A program made the position numbers and the translations under genes. Below, piece by piece: positions 46,279 through 54,342 of a DNA stretch of 64,000 nt. Below the pieces are notes generated by a model that saw nothing but the letters and a program-made list of their open reading frames with translations, did not search any database and had not been told where the DNA came from. Each line of letters opens with the position of its first letter. Position 1 is the first letter of the stretch. Source of the stretch: Azospirillum lipoferum 4B (GTDB lineage Bacteria; Pseudomonadota; Alphaproteobacteria; Azospirillales; Azospirillaceae); contig NC_016587.1 in NCBI RefSeq assembly GCF_000283655.1, positions 248,001 to 312,000 of the forward strand. The letters are read 5' to 3'.

Positions 46279-47463
46279 TCAGCTGGACTGGGCAGGCAGG
46301 CAGAGCTTTCCGTTGGTGAGATCATACAGCACCGGAAATTGCAGGAACATGCCGAGTCCGGTGTTGACGCAGCCATTGCCCCGGTCGCCGTTGCCCCAGG
46401 CGGTAAGGTCGTCGCATTGTTCGCTTCCGGCGGTGAAATTCATCACCGTCTGACCATCGGTCAGATTCAGCACGATGGTATCGCCAGGCGCGGGCTGCAT
46501 GTTGGTGCCGAGATTGGTCCCCGGATAGAAGGTGGTCTCCGTGGCGCCGGTGTCCATCACATAGCTGATGTCCGTGGCACTGTTGTAGGGGCTGCCGGTG
46601 GTCTGCACATAGGCCGTTCCGGTCGCGACCCCTTCCGCATAGGCGTTGATCGTGGTCTTGCTCCCAAAAAGCTGGGTGTAGGTTCCCGCCGACGGCATGG
46701 TGTAGGGCAGCGGGAAGCTGGTCGCGAGCGTGTCGATGCCGCCCAGGATGAGCCGACCGACCAGCGTTCCCTGAGGCAGTTCGTCGCCGACATAGGGAAC
46801 GGTGTTCACGAGGTCGACGATGAAGCCGGCTCCGTTGTTGTAGGGAAGCTGGGAGAGCACGCCCAGCATTTCCGGCATGGTGGAGGGCGGCGCATAGGGC
46901 GAGGGAAGTTGGTGCTTCAGCGGCAACTGGGGCGTGGACGCGGTGTTCTGCAGGGATGCGCCGAAATCGCCGGAGAAGTAGTTGAAAATGGGAAAGGCCG
47001 AAACGCTTTCCTGCTGGTCCTTCGGTCGCAGGATGGTATCCACCGCCGCGATGGTGGCCTTGGTGGTGACCGGACCGGGACCGGTTTCGGCGAGGAGGGA
47101 TACATAGACGTCCCTGGCCTTGCCGAAATAGGTGATGCCGCTGGTGTATTGGGTGAAAACCTCGCCATGATCGGTGCAGCCGGTCAGTGACGGCAGCTTC
47201 TCGCGGTCGGCCCAGAACGCCTTGCCGCCGGTATCGAATTCGAACAGAACCGGATCGGGTAGCTGTGACCCGTGCGTCGGCTCGTCCGGCGTGACGATCA
47301 CCGGAATACCGACCTTGCGGGCCGAGGGATTGGTCGGGTCGAAGGGAACGATGAACAGCGGAACGATGGTGGCGCCAGCGCTCAGGATCTGCTCGGTGGT
47401 CAGGTTGAGCCGCGACGGCAGCGGAGTGCTGGGCGGAGCCGGGGGAGGAATGGTCGGGGCCAT
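46279..47463 (-). CDS. pepsin-like protein 2 (two DTG motifs)
   Basis: 394 residues from MAPTIPPPAPPSTPL, no signal peptide. Two motifs of pepsin-family aspartic peptidases: PVLFEFDTGG (Asp about 77) and ISYVMDTGATETTFYP (Asp about 304). Each has hydrophobic residues before Asp-Thr-Gly as in the A1 fold, but the residue after the first DTG is Gly instead of Ser/Thr, so activity is uncertain. The ATG at 47463 has a weak GGA site; a GTG at 47475 is possible. It follows the other pepsin-like gene by 55 nt and converges on the kinase gene. Confidence 0.6.
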   Translation of the reverse strand: MAPTIPPPAPPSTPLPSRLNLTTEQILSAGATIVPLFIVPFDPTNPSARKVGIPVIVTPDEPTHGSQLPDPVLFEFDTGGKAFWADREKLPSLTGCTDHGEVFTQYTSGITYFGKARDVYVSLLAETGPGPVTTKATIAAVDTILRPKDQQESVSAFPIFNYFSGDFGASLQNTASTPQLPLKHQLPSPYAPPSTMPEMLGVLSQLPYNNGAGFIVDLVNTVPYVGDELPQGTLVGRLILGGIDTLATSFPLPYTMPSAGTYTQLFGSKTTINAYAEGVATGTAYVQTTGSPYNSATDISYVMDTGATETTFYPGTNLGTNMQPAPGDTIVLNLTDGQTVMNFTAGSEQCDDLTAWGNGDRGNGCVNTGLGMFLQFPVLYDLTNGKLCLPAQSS

Positions 47464-47518
47464 GTTCGATTCCACGCTTGAGCGATAGGAAGGGGGAAAT
47501 TGGAAAGGGAAGCGCGTG

Positions 47519-48568
47519 TCAGGCGGGATAGGCGGCGTAGCCGACCTGACCGACCTGCGCGTCGAAATAGAGCTGATAGCTGTTCAGCAGATGGAAGCCG
47601 GTGTTGACGAAATTGCCCGCACCGCGAGGCACCAGATATTTGGGCGGGATCACGCCCGGTTCCGCGTCGGTCGTGAAAACGAAGCTTTCGGCACCCTGGC
47701 CGAGCTGCACGGATTCGGAACCGGTGATGCCGAAGCTGTAGCACACCTTGACGGTCGACGGTTCGACCGGAACCTCGATGGCGATCATCGAACCCGCCTT
47801 GATTTCGCTGTCCAGATTGCCGAGCGGGGACTTCACCATTGCCAGATCGACCCCGGTGTCCATCAGGATGTCGTAGCTGGTTGTGTCCGTCGGGTTGATG
47901 TTGCTCACCCGGAAATAGCCCTTCGGCGTTGTCCACTGGCTGGAGTTGTGCGGCGCGGGCGTCTCGGTGCCTTCGTAGGTGAGCTTCTGGAAGCCGAAGA
48001 CACTGCTGCCGAGCTGCTTGGCCGCCAGTTCAGGCGTCAGGCCGAGCCAGATGCCCTTGGTGGTCAGCAGGAACGAGGGATACATCTCCCCGGTGGACAT
48101 TCCGATGAGCGACAGGAACGGATTGCTGGCCAGTACGGGGCGGCCGAAGCCGATTCCGCACATGTGCGGCGTCTTGTCGACCGCACCGATCGCGGTGATC
48201 TGGGTGGTGGCCGCCGCGGCCTTCCCGTCCTGAACGCCGATGCTCAGCGCCGGAATGGTGAAAATGAACCCATGAATATCGTCTTGCGACGGCTGATAGA
48301 CGACGGTGGTCGGCCCATGAATTTCGACACCCGGCATCAAGGTGCCGGACGTGATCTTATTCTGGGCCGCGTCATAGGTATAAACGCCGTCCTGGTAAAA
48401 GAACGAGGCGGGAAGGACCAGGCCGGTCGATCCCGTATCAAGCTGAACCACCGCATTTCTGGCGGAAACGCCATTCGATCCCGGGATCTGGATGGCAACG
48501 TGGAAAGCACCCTCATCCTCACCCACCAGGGGAATTCGGATGGCACTGATCGCGGGCGTGCTCGACAT
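47519..48568 (-). CDS. pepsin-like protein 1 (two DTG motifs)
   Basis: 349 residues from MSSTPAISAIRIPL, no signal peptide. NAVVQLDTGSTGLVLPASFF (Asp 44) has the full DTGS catalytic signature, and SYDILMDTGVDLAMV (Asp 237) supplies the second; the 193-residue gap is close to that between Asp32 and Asp215 of pepsin. MCGIGFGRP between them resembles the pepsin GLGF segment. The ATG at 48568 has AAAGGAAA about 7 nt upstream; the in-frame stretch further up is AT-rich leader. Likely a bacterial A1-type peptidase or non-catalytic relative. Confidence 0.65.
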   Translation of the reverse strand: MSSTPAISAIRIPLVGEDEGAFHVAIQIPGSNGVSARNAVVQLDTGSTGLVLPASFFYQDGVYTYDAAQNKITSGTLMPGVEIHGPTTVVYQPSQDDIHGFIFTIPALSIGVQDGKAAAATTQITAIGAVDKTPHMCGIGFGRPVLASNPFLSLIGMSTGEMYPSFLLTTKGIWLGLTPELAAKQLGSSVFGFQKLTYEGTETPAPHNSSQWTTPKGYFRVSNINPTDTTSYDILMDTGVDLAMVKSPLGNLDSEIKAGSMIAIEVPVEPSTVKVCYSFGITGSESVQLGQGAESFVFTTDAEPGVIPPKYLVPRGAGNFVNTGFHLLNSYQLYFDAQVGQVGYAAYPA

Positions 48569-49125
48569 TGAAATTTCCTTTCCGAGAAATGAAGAATGCG
48601 GGATCATCTTTGGAGAGAAAATTGTCGGAAACAACCAACCATTTGGATCGAAATCAAACGAAAATCGCCTCTTTAAATAATCATACCAATGAATGAAGCA
48701 ATTTTTGGATTTATCTCCCTGACCTTGAGTTGTGCGCCCTGGGCGTCCGATTCCGTATTGTTTTACCGGTTGGAGACGTTGGGGCAATGGGGCCGGATAT
48801 GAGGAAAGCGATTGTGGGCATATGATTTACCGGTAACAGCTTTTTGACGGCACCGACTCCCGCGCTTGGCTCTTTGTAAGTGTACGCTAACGGTTAGCCA
48901 TGGCTAACGTTTCAAGTGTCTTCGCCGCCCGCACCGCCTATGAGTCGGAAAATGGCTGGAGCGGCTTGCTGGCCGGATTCGCCGCGGCTCCCGACTTCCC
49001 ACGTTTTGTGCATTGCAACACGCAGCCATTCCCAGAATGCAGGGCCATTCACCGGCGGTCGGGCGCATATAAGATTGCGTGAGCGACGAAGACGCCGCTC
49101 CGATCTTCATAAGAAGAGGCCTGAG
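48569..49125. other. AT-rich gap with palindromic half-sites
   Basis: 557 bp with no convincing gene; several short frames read through it but lack ribosome sites. It is clearly richer in A/T than the rest of the window, especially 48570-48720, where the minus-strand promoter of the pepsin-like pair must lie (a TATGAT is present near 48685). The half 48830-48910 holds the GCTAAC elements. Confidence 0.5.
48886..48908. promoter_or_regulatory. triple GCTAAC/GTTAGC element
   Basis: GCTAAC (48886-48891), GTTAGC (48893-48898) and GCTAAC (48903-48908) form two overlapping palindromes; GTTAGCCATGGCTAAC is a perfect 16-nt palindrome. The arrangement suits a cooperative dimeric repressor upstream of the small gene at 49126 or of the pepsin-like pair. 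The regulator is unknown. Confidence 0.5.
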
Positions 49126-49311
49126 GTGATTCACAAGATTCTGGACGCGATCGATACCATCATCGCGGAAAAGCGGGAAAACGGCCAGCTTGAGGAATGG
49201 CTCAAGAGCGGAGCTGCGCGCCGTTTCTGCGAGAAGATTTCGTCAGAGCGCAAGCACTACTATCCCGCTCTGCTCCTGTACTTGGAGCGCAATGGCGGGC
49301 AACACGTCTGA
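49126..49311 (+). CDS. 61-residue protein of unknown function
   Basis: GTG start (VIHKILDAIDTIIAEKREN), then a helical, charged protein ending LLYLERNGGQHV. Preceded by AAGAAGAGG at a usable distance and followed 14 nt later by a strong terminator, which supports a single-gene unit. No membrane or secretion signal. A longer frame back to 48916 has no ribosome site and unlikely composition. Confidence 0.55.
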   Translation: MIHKILDAIDTIIAEKRENGQLEEWLKSGAARRFCEKISSERKHYYPALLLYLERNGGQHV

Positions 49312-49325
49312 CAGCATATGGGTAA

Positions 49326-49364
49326 CGGGGACGGGCCGCGGAATTCCGCGGCCCGCCCGTTTTT
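49326..49364. terminator. terminator between the small gene and the CoA-transferase
   Basis: CGGGCCGCGG AATTCCGCGGCCCG forms a perfect GC-rich palindrome centred on AATT with an extended stem ACGGG/CCCGT, followed by TTTTT on the plus strand. It ends the small gene and could also serve the convergent CoA-transferase gene. Confidence 0.85.
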
Positions 49365-49372
49365 GAGGACCC

Positions 49373-50881
49373 TTATTCGGCCGCCAGCGGCTTCGGCATC
49401 ATGCTGCCGGTCTGCTGGAAGCGGGTGTGCCAGGCGAAGGCCTCCTCCAGCAAATGCGGGGTGTGGCCGCCGCGCTGCAAGGCCCGGCGGTGATAGTCGG
49501 CCGCCAGTTCGCGATAGCTGGGATGGACACAGTTGCGGATGATGGTCTCCGCCCGTTCGCGCGGCGCCAGCCCGCGCAGGTCGGCCAGACCGACCTCCGT
49601 CACCAGGACGTCGACGTCATGCTCGTTGTGGTCGACATGGCTGACCATCGGCACGACGCTGGAGATGGCGCCGCCCTTGGCCAGCGACTTGGTGACGAAG
49701 ATGGCGAGATGGCTGTTGCGGGCGAAGTCGCCGGAACCGCCGATGCCGTTCATCATCTGCGTGCCGTTGACATGGGTGGAGTTGACGTTGCCGTAGATGT
49801 CGCACTCCAGCGCGGTGTTGATGCCGATGACGCCCAGGCGGCGGATCACCTCCGGATGGTTGGAGATCTCTTGCGGACGCAGCAGCAGCCGGCCCTTGTA
49901 GGAGCCGATCTTCGGCAGCACCTCGGCATATTTCCCGGCGCTGAGCGTGATCGAGGAGCCGGAGGCGAAGGTCAGCTTGCCGGCGTCGAACAGCTCGAAG
50001 GTGCTGTCCTGCAGCACCTCGCTGTACATGGTCAGGTCGTGGAACGGCCCGTCGATCAACCCGTGCAGCACGGCGTTGGCGATGGTGCCGATGCCGGCCT
50101 GCAGCGGCGCCAGCGAGCGGCTCATCCGGCCCTGCTTCACCTCCCGGCCCAGGAACTCGATCAGGTGGCCGGCGATGGCGTTGGTCTCGTCGTCCGGCGG
50201 CAGGATGCTGGCGGAGCTGTCCTGCTTGCGCGTCACCACGATGGCCGCGATCCGCGACGGGTCGATCGGGATATAGGGCAGGCCGGCGCGGCTTTCCGCC
50301 GTCACCACCGGGATCGGTTCGCGGAAGGGGCGGCGGGTCGGGATATAGACGTCGTGCATCCCCTCCAGATCCAGCGGCTGGGTCAGGTTCAGCTCGACGA
50401 TGATCTTCTCGGCCAGGATGGCGAAGGTCGCCGAATTGCCGATGGAGGTGGTCGGCACGATCCCGCCGTTCTCGGTGATGGCGCAGGCCTCGATCACCGC
50501 GATGTCGACCGGCCCCATCTGGCGCGAGCGCAGCAGCTCCACCGTTTCCGACAGGTGCTGATCGACGAACATCACCTCGCCGCGGTTGATCGCCTTGCGC
50601 AGCACCGGGTCGGCCTGGAAGGGCAGGCGGCGGGCCAGAACCCCCGCCTCGGTCAGGATGCGGTCCACGTCGTTGCCCAGCGAGGCGCCGGTCATCAGCG
50701 TGATCTTGAGATTCTCGGACGCGGCGCGTTCGGCCAGCGCCAGCGGCACGGCCTTGGCGTCGCCGGCGCGGGTGAAGCCGCTCATGCCCACGGTCATGCC
50801 GTCCTTGATCAGGAAGGCGGCCTCTTCCGCCGGCACGACCTTGCCCCACAGCGACTTCAGGCGAATGCGATCTCGGTACAT
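49373..50881 (-). CDS. acetyl-CoA hydrolase / succinyl-CoA:acetate CoA-transferase
   Basis: 502 residues of the family-I CoA-transferase type (AarC/Cat1/Ach1). VGMSGFTRAGDAKAVPLALA near 32, QAGIGTIANAVLHGLIDG near 265 with the following SEVLQDSTFELFD that carries the catalytic Glu, and NGIGGSGDFARNSHLAIF near 395. It can move CoA between succinyl-CoA and acetate or hydrolyse acetyl-CoA; the sequence does not decide between the two. SD AAAGGAA precedes the ATG. Single gene. Confidence 0.88.
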   Translation of the reverse strand: MYRDRIRLKSLWGKVVPAEEAAFLIKDGMTVGMSGFTRAGDAKAVPLALAERAASENLKITLMTGASLGNDVDRILTEAGVLARRLPFQADPVLRKAINRGEVMFVDQHLSETVELLRSRQMGPVDIAVIEACAITENGGIVPTTSIGNSATFAILAEKIIVELNLTQPLDLEGMHDVYIPTRRPFREPIPVVTAESRAGLPYIPIDPSRIAAIVVTRKQDSSASILPPDDETNAIAGHLIEFLGREVKQGRMSRSLAPLQAGIGTIANAVLHGLIDGPFHDLTMYSEVLQDSTFELFDAGKLTFASGSSITLSAGKYAEVLPKIGSYKGRLLLRPQEISNHPEVIRRLGVIGINTALECDIYGNVNSTHVNGTQMMNGIGGSGDFARNSHLAIFVTKSLAKGGAISSVVPMVSHVDHNEHDVDVLVTEVGLADLRGLAPRERAETIIRNCVHPSYRELAADYHRRALQRGGHTPHLLEEAFAWHTRFQQTGSMMPKPLAAE

Positions 50882-51152
50882 CGGGCGTTCCTTTTATGAG
50901 TGCTTTTTGGCGAATGGAGAACGATCCGTTCCCATGCGGTCATATTTCTTGTTTGAAAATACTCATAAGGAGGCGCTGTCCGGCGCCGCAATTGTTCGTC
51001 CGGAATATCAGGCCATCCTGATGTGAATGGGTGGGCGAATATCGGCAGATCGGTGCGGAATGCGGACGGAAACTTGCGATGGTGTGGGATCGAAAAATGA
51101 AACTGAGTTTCAGTCCTGCAGATTTTTCCCGGTTACTTGATGCCTGCTCCCC

Positions 51153-53243
51153 TCACGCCGTCAGCGGCAGAGCCTCGTCGCAGGCGAAGGCCGTCATCAC
51201 CATCGCCTCGGCGGCATCGGCCGACAGCGGGCGCGAGATCAGAAAGCCCTGCAGGCAGTTGCACCCGGCCTCGGCCAGCCAATGGCGCTGTTCGGCGGTC
51301 TCCACCCCCTCCGCCACGGTGGACAGCAGCAGCTTCTGGGCCAGGGCGATGACGGTGGAGGCGATGTCCGGGGCGTGCGGCAGGTCGTTGACGAAGCTGC
51401 GGTCGATCTTCAGCACGTCCACCGGCAGTTCGCGCAAGTAGGCCAGCGAGGAATAGCCGGTGCCGAAATCGTCGATGGCGATGCGCACCCCCAACGCCCG
51501 CAGGCGGTTCAGCGTCGGCAGATGGTGGCGCACGTCCTTCATGATGACGGTCTCGGTGATCTCCAGCTCCAGCAGGCCGGGCGGGGTGCCGTGGCGCTGC
51601 AGCACCTGTTCGACCAGCCGGGCGAAGCCGGGATCGGCGAGCTGGCGGGCGGAGACGTTGACCGCCACCGGCACCGGGCCATGGTCCAGCGCCCAGCGGG
51701 TGGCGGTGCGGCACGCCTCCTCCAGCACCCAATGGCCGATCTCGATGATCAGGCCGGTATCCTCGGCGACCGGGATGAAATCGGCGGGGGAAATCGCCAC
51801 CCCCTCGTGCCGCCAGCGGATCAGCGCCTCGAAACCGGTCAGCCGGCCGCCCGCAGCCTCGATCTTCGGCTGGTAGACCAGTTCGAAGGATTTGGCCGCG
51901 GCGGCCTCGCGCAGTCCGGCCTCCAGCCGCAGGCGGGTCTCGGCGCGGTCGGTCATGTCGCGGGTGTGGAAGACGAAGCGGTTGCCGCCCGCCGCCTTGG
52001 CGGTCTGCATCGCCGAATCGGCCATCCGCATCAGCCCGGCGCCGTCCGCGCCGCCGTCCGCGCCGCCACTGCCGCCCGCGGCGTCCATGGGGTGGAGGAC
52101 GATGCCGATGCTGGCGGTGACATGGATGCGGTGGTTGCCCACCTCGCGCAGGGCGGACAGGCCGTCCAGCAGCCGTTGCGCCACCATCGCCGCCTCCTCG
52201 CCGTCGGCGACGCGCTCCAGCACCACCACGAACTCGTCGCCGCCCAGCCGTCCGACGGTGTCGCAGCGCCGGACGCAGGCGCCGAGCCGCTCCGCCACCC
52301 GGCAGAGCAGCAGGTCGCCCACCCCATGGCCCAGGCTGTCGTTGATCCGCTTGAAGCGGTCGAGGTCGACGTGGAGCACCGCCAGCCGTCCGGTGCCCGG
52401 CTCCCGCGCGCGCTCCGCCAGATCGATGGCATGGTCCAGCCGGTCGAGCAGCAGCGCGCGGTTGGCCAGACCGGTCAGCGGGCAGCGGGTCGCCAGCCGG
52501 CGCAGTTCGTCATGCTCCTGCTCCAGCAGGGTCAGGGTCTGGTTGAAGCGGGCGATGACGAAACCGAGTTCGTCGTCGGCATGGCCGCGCGGCACGACCA
52601 GCGGCTGGCCATAGGGCTTTTCCGGATCGATGCGCGCCACCGCGCGGCCGATCTGCAGGAGCGGGCGGGTCAGCAGCCGGTGGAACACCGCCGCCATCGC
52701 CAGCCCGATCAGGAGGTTGCGCAGGGTTCCGGCGACCAGCGCCGCAGAAACATAGGCGAGGAAGCCGGCCGCCGCCCGCCCGGTGTCGATCCCGACCGTC
52801 AGCCGGCCGACGATCCGGCCGCTGCCCGCCGGCGTGCTGCGGTCGGCTGCGGGGAGGGGGAGGTCATGGACCAGCGTCGGCCGGTCGGCAAAGAGCAGCG
52901 CGGTCGCCGCCTGTCCCAGCAGCGACATCGGCGTGGCCGTCTGTTCGCGCCGGGCCAGCAGCGTGCCGTCCCCAAGGCGGATCTCCGCCCAGCCGGCATT
53001 CGCGCGCACCACGCCGTCCAGCACCTGCCCGGCCAGATCGCCGTCGATCAGCCAGGCGGCGGTGGCGGCCGGCCCCTCCACCAGATTGGCGACCTGCTCG
53101 ATCCGGGCCAGCGCCGCAGCCCGCTCACGCGAAGCGGTCCAGGCGAACTCCGCCGCGGTGATGGCGAACCCGATGACGAAGGCGGCGAGGACCGCATGAA
53201 TCGCCTGCTTCAGCGTCAGGCTGCGCAGGATTGGGATCGCCAT
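51153..53243 (-). CDS. GGDEF-EAL c-di-GMP protein
   Basis: 696 residues. TM1 (about 16-38), a periplasmic region of about 130 residues, TM2 (about 165-190), HAMP, then a GGDEF domain with intact RLGGDEFVVVLER and an inhibitory-site RRCD five residues before it, and an EAL domain with intact FEALIRW, DDFGTGYSSL, KIDRSFVND and LQGFLISRP. Both active sites are complete, so it may make and break c-di-GMP. The ATG at 53243 has GAGGAA about 8 nt upstream; longer readings lack a ribosome site. Single gene. Confidence 0.9.
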   Translation of the reverse strand: MAIPILRSLTLKQAIHAVLAAFVIGFAITAAEFAWTASRERAAALARIEQVANLVEGPAATAAWLIDGDLAGQVLDGVVRANAGWAEIRLGDGTLLARREQTATPMSLLGQAATALLFADRPTLVHDLPLPAADRSTPAGSGRIVGRLTVGIDTGRAAAGFLAYVSAALVAGTLRNLLIGLAMAAVFHRLLTRPLLQIGRAVARIDPEKPYGQPLVVPRGHADDELGFVIARFNQTLTLLEQEHDELRRLATRCPLTGLANRALLLDRLDHAIDLAERAREPGTGRLAVLHVDLDRFKRINDSLGHGVGDLLLCRVAERLGACVRRCDTVGRLGGDEFVVVLERVADGEEAAMVAQRLLDGLSALREVGNHRIHVTASIGIVLHPMDAAGGSGGADGGADGAGLMRMADSAMQTAKAAGGNRFVFHTRDMTDRAETRLRLEAGLREAAAAKSFELVYQPKIEAAGGRLTGFEALIRWRHEGVAISPADFIPVAEDTGLIIEIGHWVLEEACRTATRWALDHGPVPVAVNVSARQLADPGFARLVEQVLQRHGTPPGLLELEITETVIMKDVRHHLPTLNRLRALGVRIAIDDFGTGYSSLAYLRELPVDVLKIDRSFVNDLPHAPDIASTVIALAQKLLLSTVAEGVETAEQRHWLAEAGCNCLQGFLISRPLSADAAEAMVMTAFACDEALPLTA

Positions 53244-53409
53244 CGTACCGTTCCTCGACCGCGTGTTTCGCACCGCCATGCAACCCAGGAGGTAACCCTT
53301 CCGGGGGTATGGCAAACCGATGCATTAATGGGACGGGCGATGACTCGAACGCGGCGGTTCTATGAAATTTTTGTAACCGAAAGTCCCGGCTTATTGCTGA
53401 CAATGCATA

Positions 53410-53558
53410 TTGCTGCATAGGGCCATTCCCGGGGCGCATGGCTACCATTCAGCATTGGTAATACCAGTTCGTGTGCGGCGCAGCATATCTTGGCCCTGCC
53501 CATTCTCGGGGCGTTTCCTCCCTAAACTTCAGGGCCGCGCATTTGCGCGGCCCTTTTT
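53410..53558 (+). ncRNA. candidate small RNA with intrinsic terminator
   Basis: The 350-bp gap between the GGDEF-EAL gene and the LysE gene contains no plus-strand gene, yet ends in a textbook plus-strand terminator: GGGCCGCGCA/TGCGCGGCCC with a TT loop (53532-53553) and five T residues. Both neighbours run on the minus strand, so the terminator has no protein gene to serve. A TTGCTGACA near 53394 could be a -35 region. The 5' end given is a guess. Confidence 0.4.
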
Positions 53559-53592
53559 CTTTGCGGAAACGGAGGGGAGCGGGGCGGGCGCG

Positions 53593-54228
53593 TCAGACCC
53601 GGCGGGCGAGCGCCAGCAGGCCGCCGGCGCCGATCATCAGGCCGCCGGTCAGCCGGTTCAGCGACTTCGCCGCCGCCGCCGTCGTCAGCTTCGCCGCCAG
53701 ACGGTCGCCGCCGGTGGCATAGGCCATGATCCAGCCGAACTCGATCACCACCATGGTGGCGACCAGGGCGATCAGCTGCGGCGCCAGCGGCGCGCCGGCA
53801 TCGATGAATTGCGGGAACAGGGCGCCCATGAACACCAGCGCCTTCGGGTTGCTGAAGGCGACCAGGGCGCCGCGCAGGAACAGCCGCGCCGCCGACCCCT
53901 CGCCGGTCGCGGAGGCCGCGGCGTCGCGGTTGCCGGCCGGCTCCACCGGCGCCCGCCATGCGGCGATGCCGAGCCAGGTCAGATAGGCCACGCCGGCCCA
54001 GCGCACGATCTCGAAGGCAAGCACGGAGGTGGAAAGCAGGGCGCCCAGCCCGAAGGCCGACAGCGCCGCCATCACCGCCAGCGCCGCGCACATGCCGGCC
54101 CCGCCCCAGGCGGCGCGCCGCGCGCCGAAGCGCAGGCCCAGGCTCATCGCCAGCAGCATGTTCGGCCCCGGCGTCATCGAGATCACGAAGGCGGTGGCGA
54201 AGAAGAAGGCGAGCGTCTGACACGTCAT
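53593..54228 (-). CDS. LysE/RhtB-family exporter
   Basis: 211 residues, six membrane helices. The N-terminal VISMTPGPNMLLAMSLGLRF is the family signature, and FSNPKALVFMGALFPQFID (about 110) is equally typical. Exports amino acids or similar metabolites across the inner membrane; substrate unknown. The start MTCQTLAFFF at 54228 is preferred over a Met six codons upstream. 114 nt after the large secreted protein gene, same strand. Confidence 0.88.
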   Translation of the reverse strand: MTCQTLAFFFATAFVISMTPGPNMLLAMSLGLRFGARRAAWGGAGMCAALAVMAALSAFGLGALLSTSVLAFEIVRWAGVAYLTWLGIAAWRAPVEPAGNRDAAASATGEGSAARLFLRGALVAFSNPKALVFMGALFPQFIDAGAPLAPQLIALVATMVVIEFGWIMAYATGGDRLAAKLTTAAAAKSLNRLTGGLMIGAGGLLALARRV

Positions 54229-54342
54229 GGTCTGGGGCCTCGACAACGGGGGTGGGCAACAATCGGATGCACCACAGCACCATGCGCGTGGTTCCGCCGC
54301 AAGCGGTGCCGGCGAAACACTGCCATGCCTTGCCGTTGCGAG

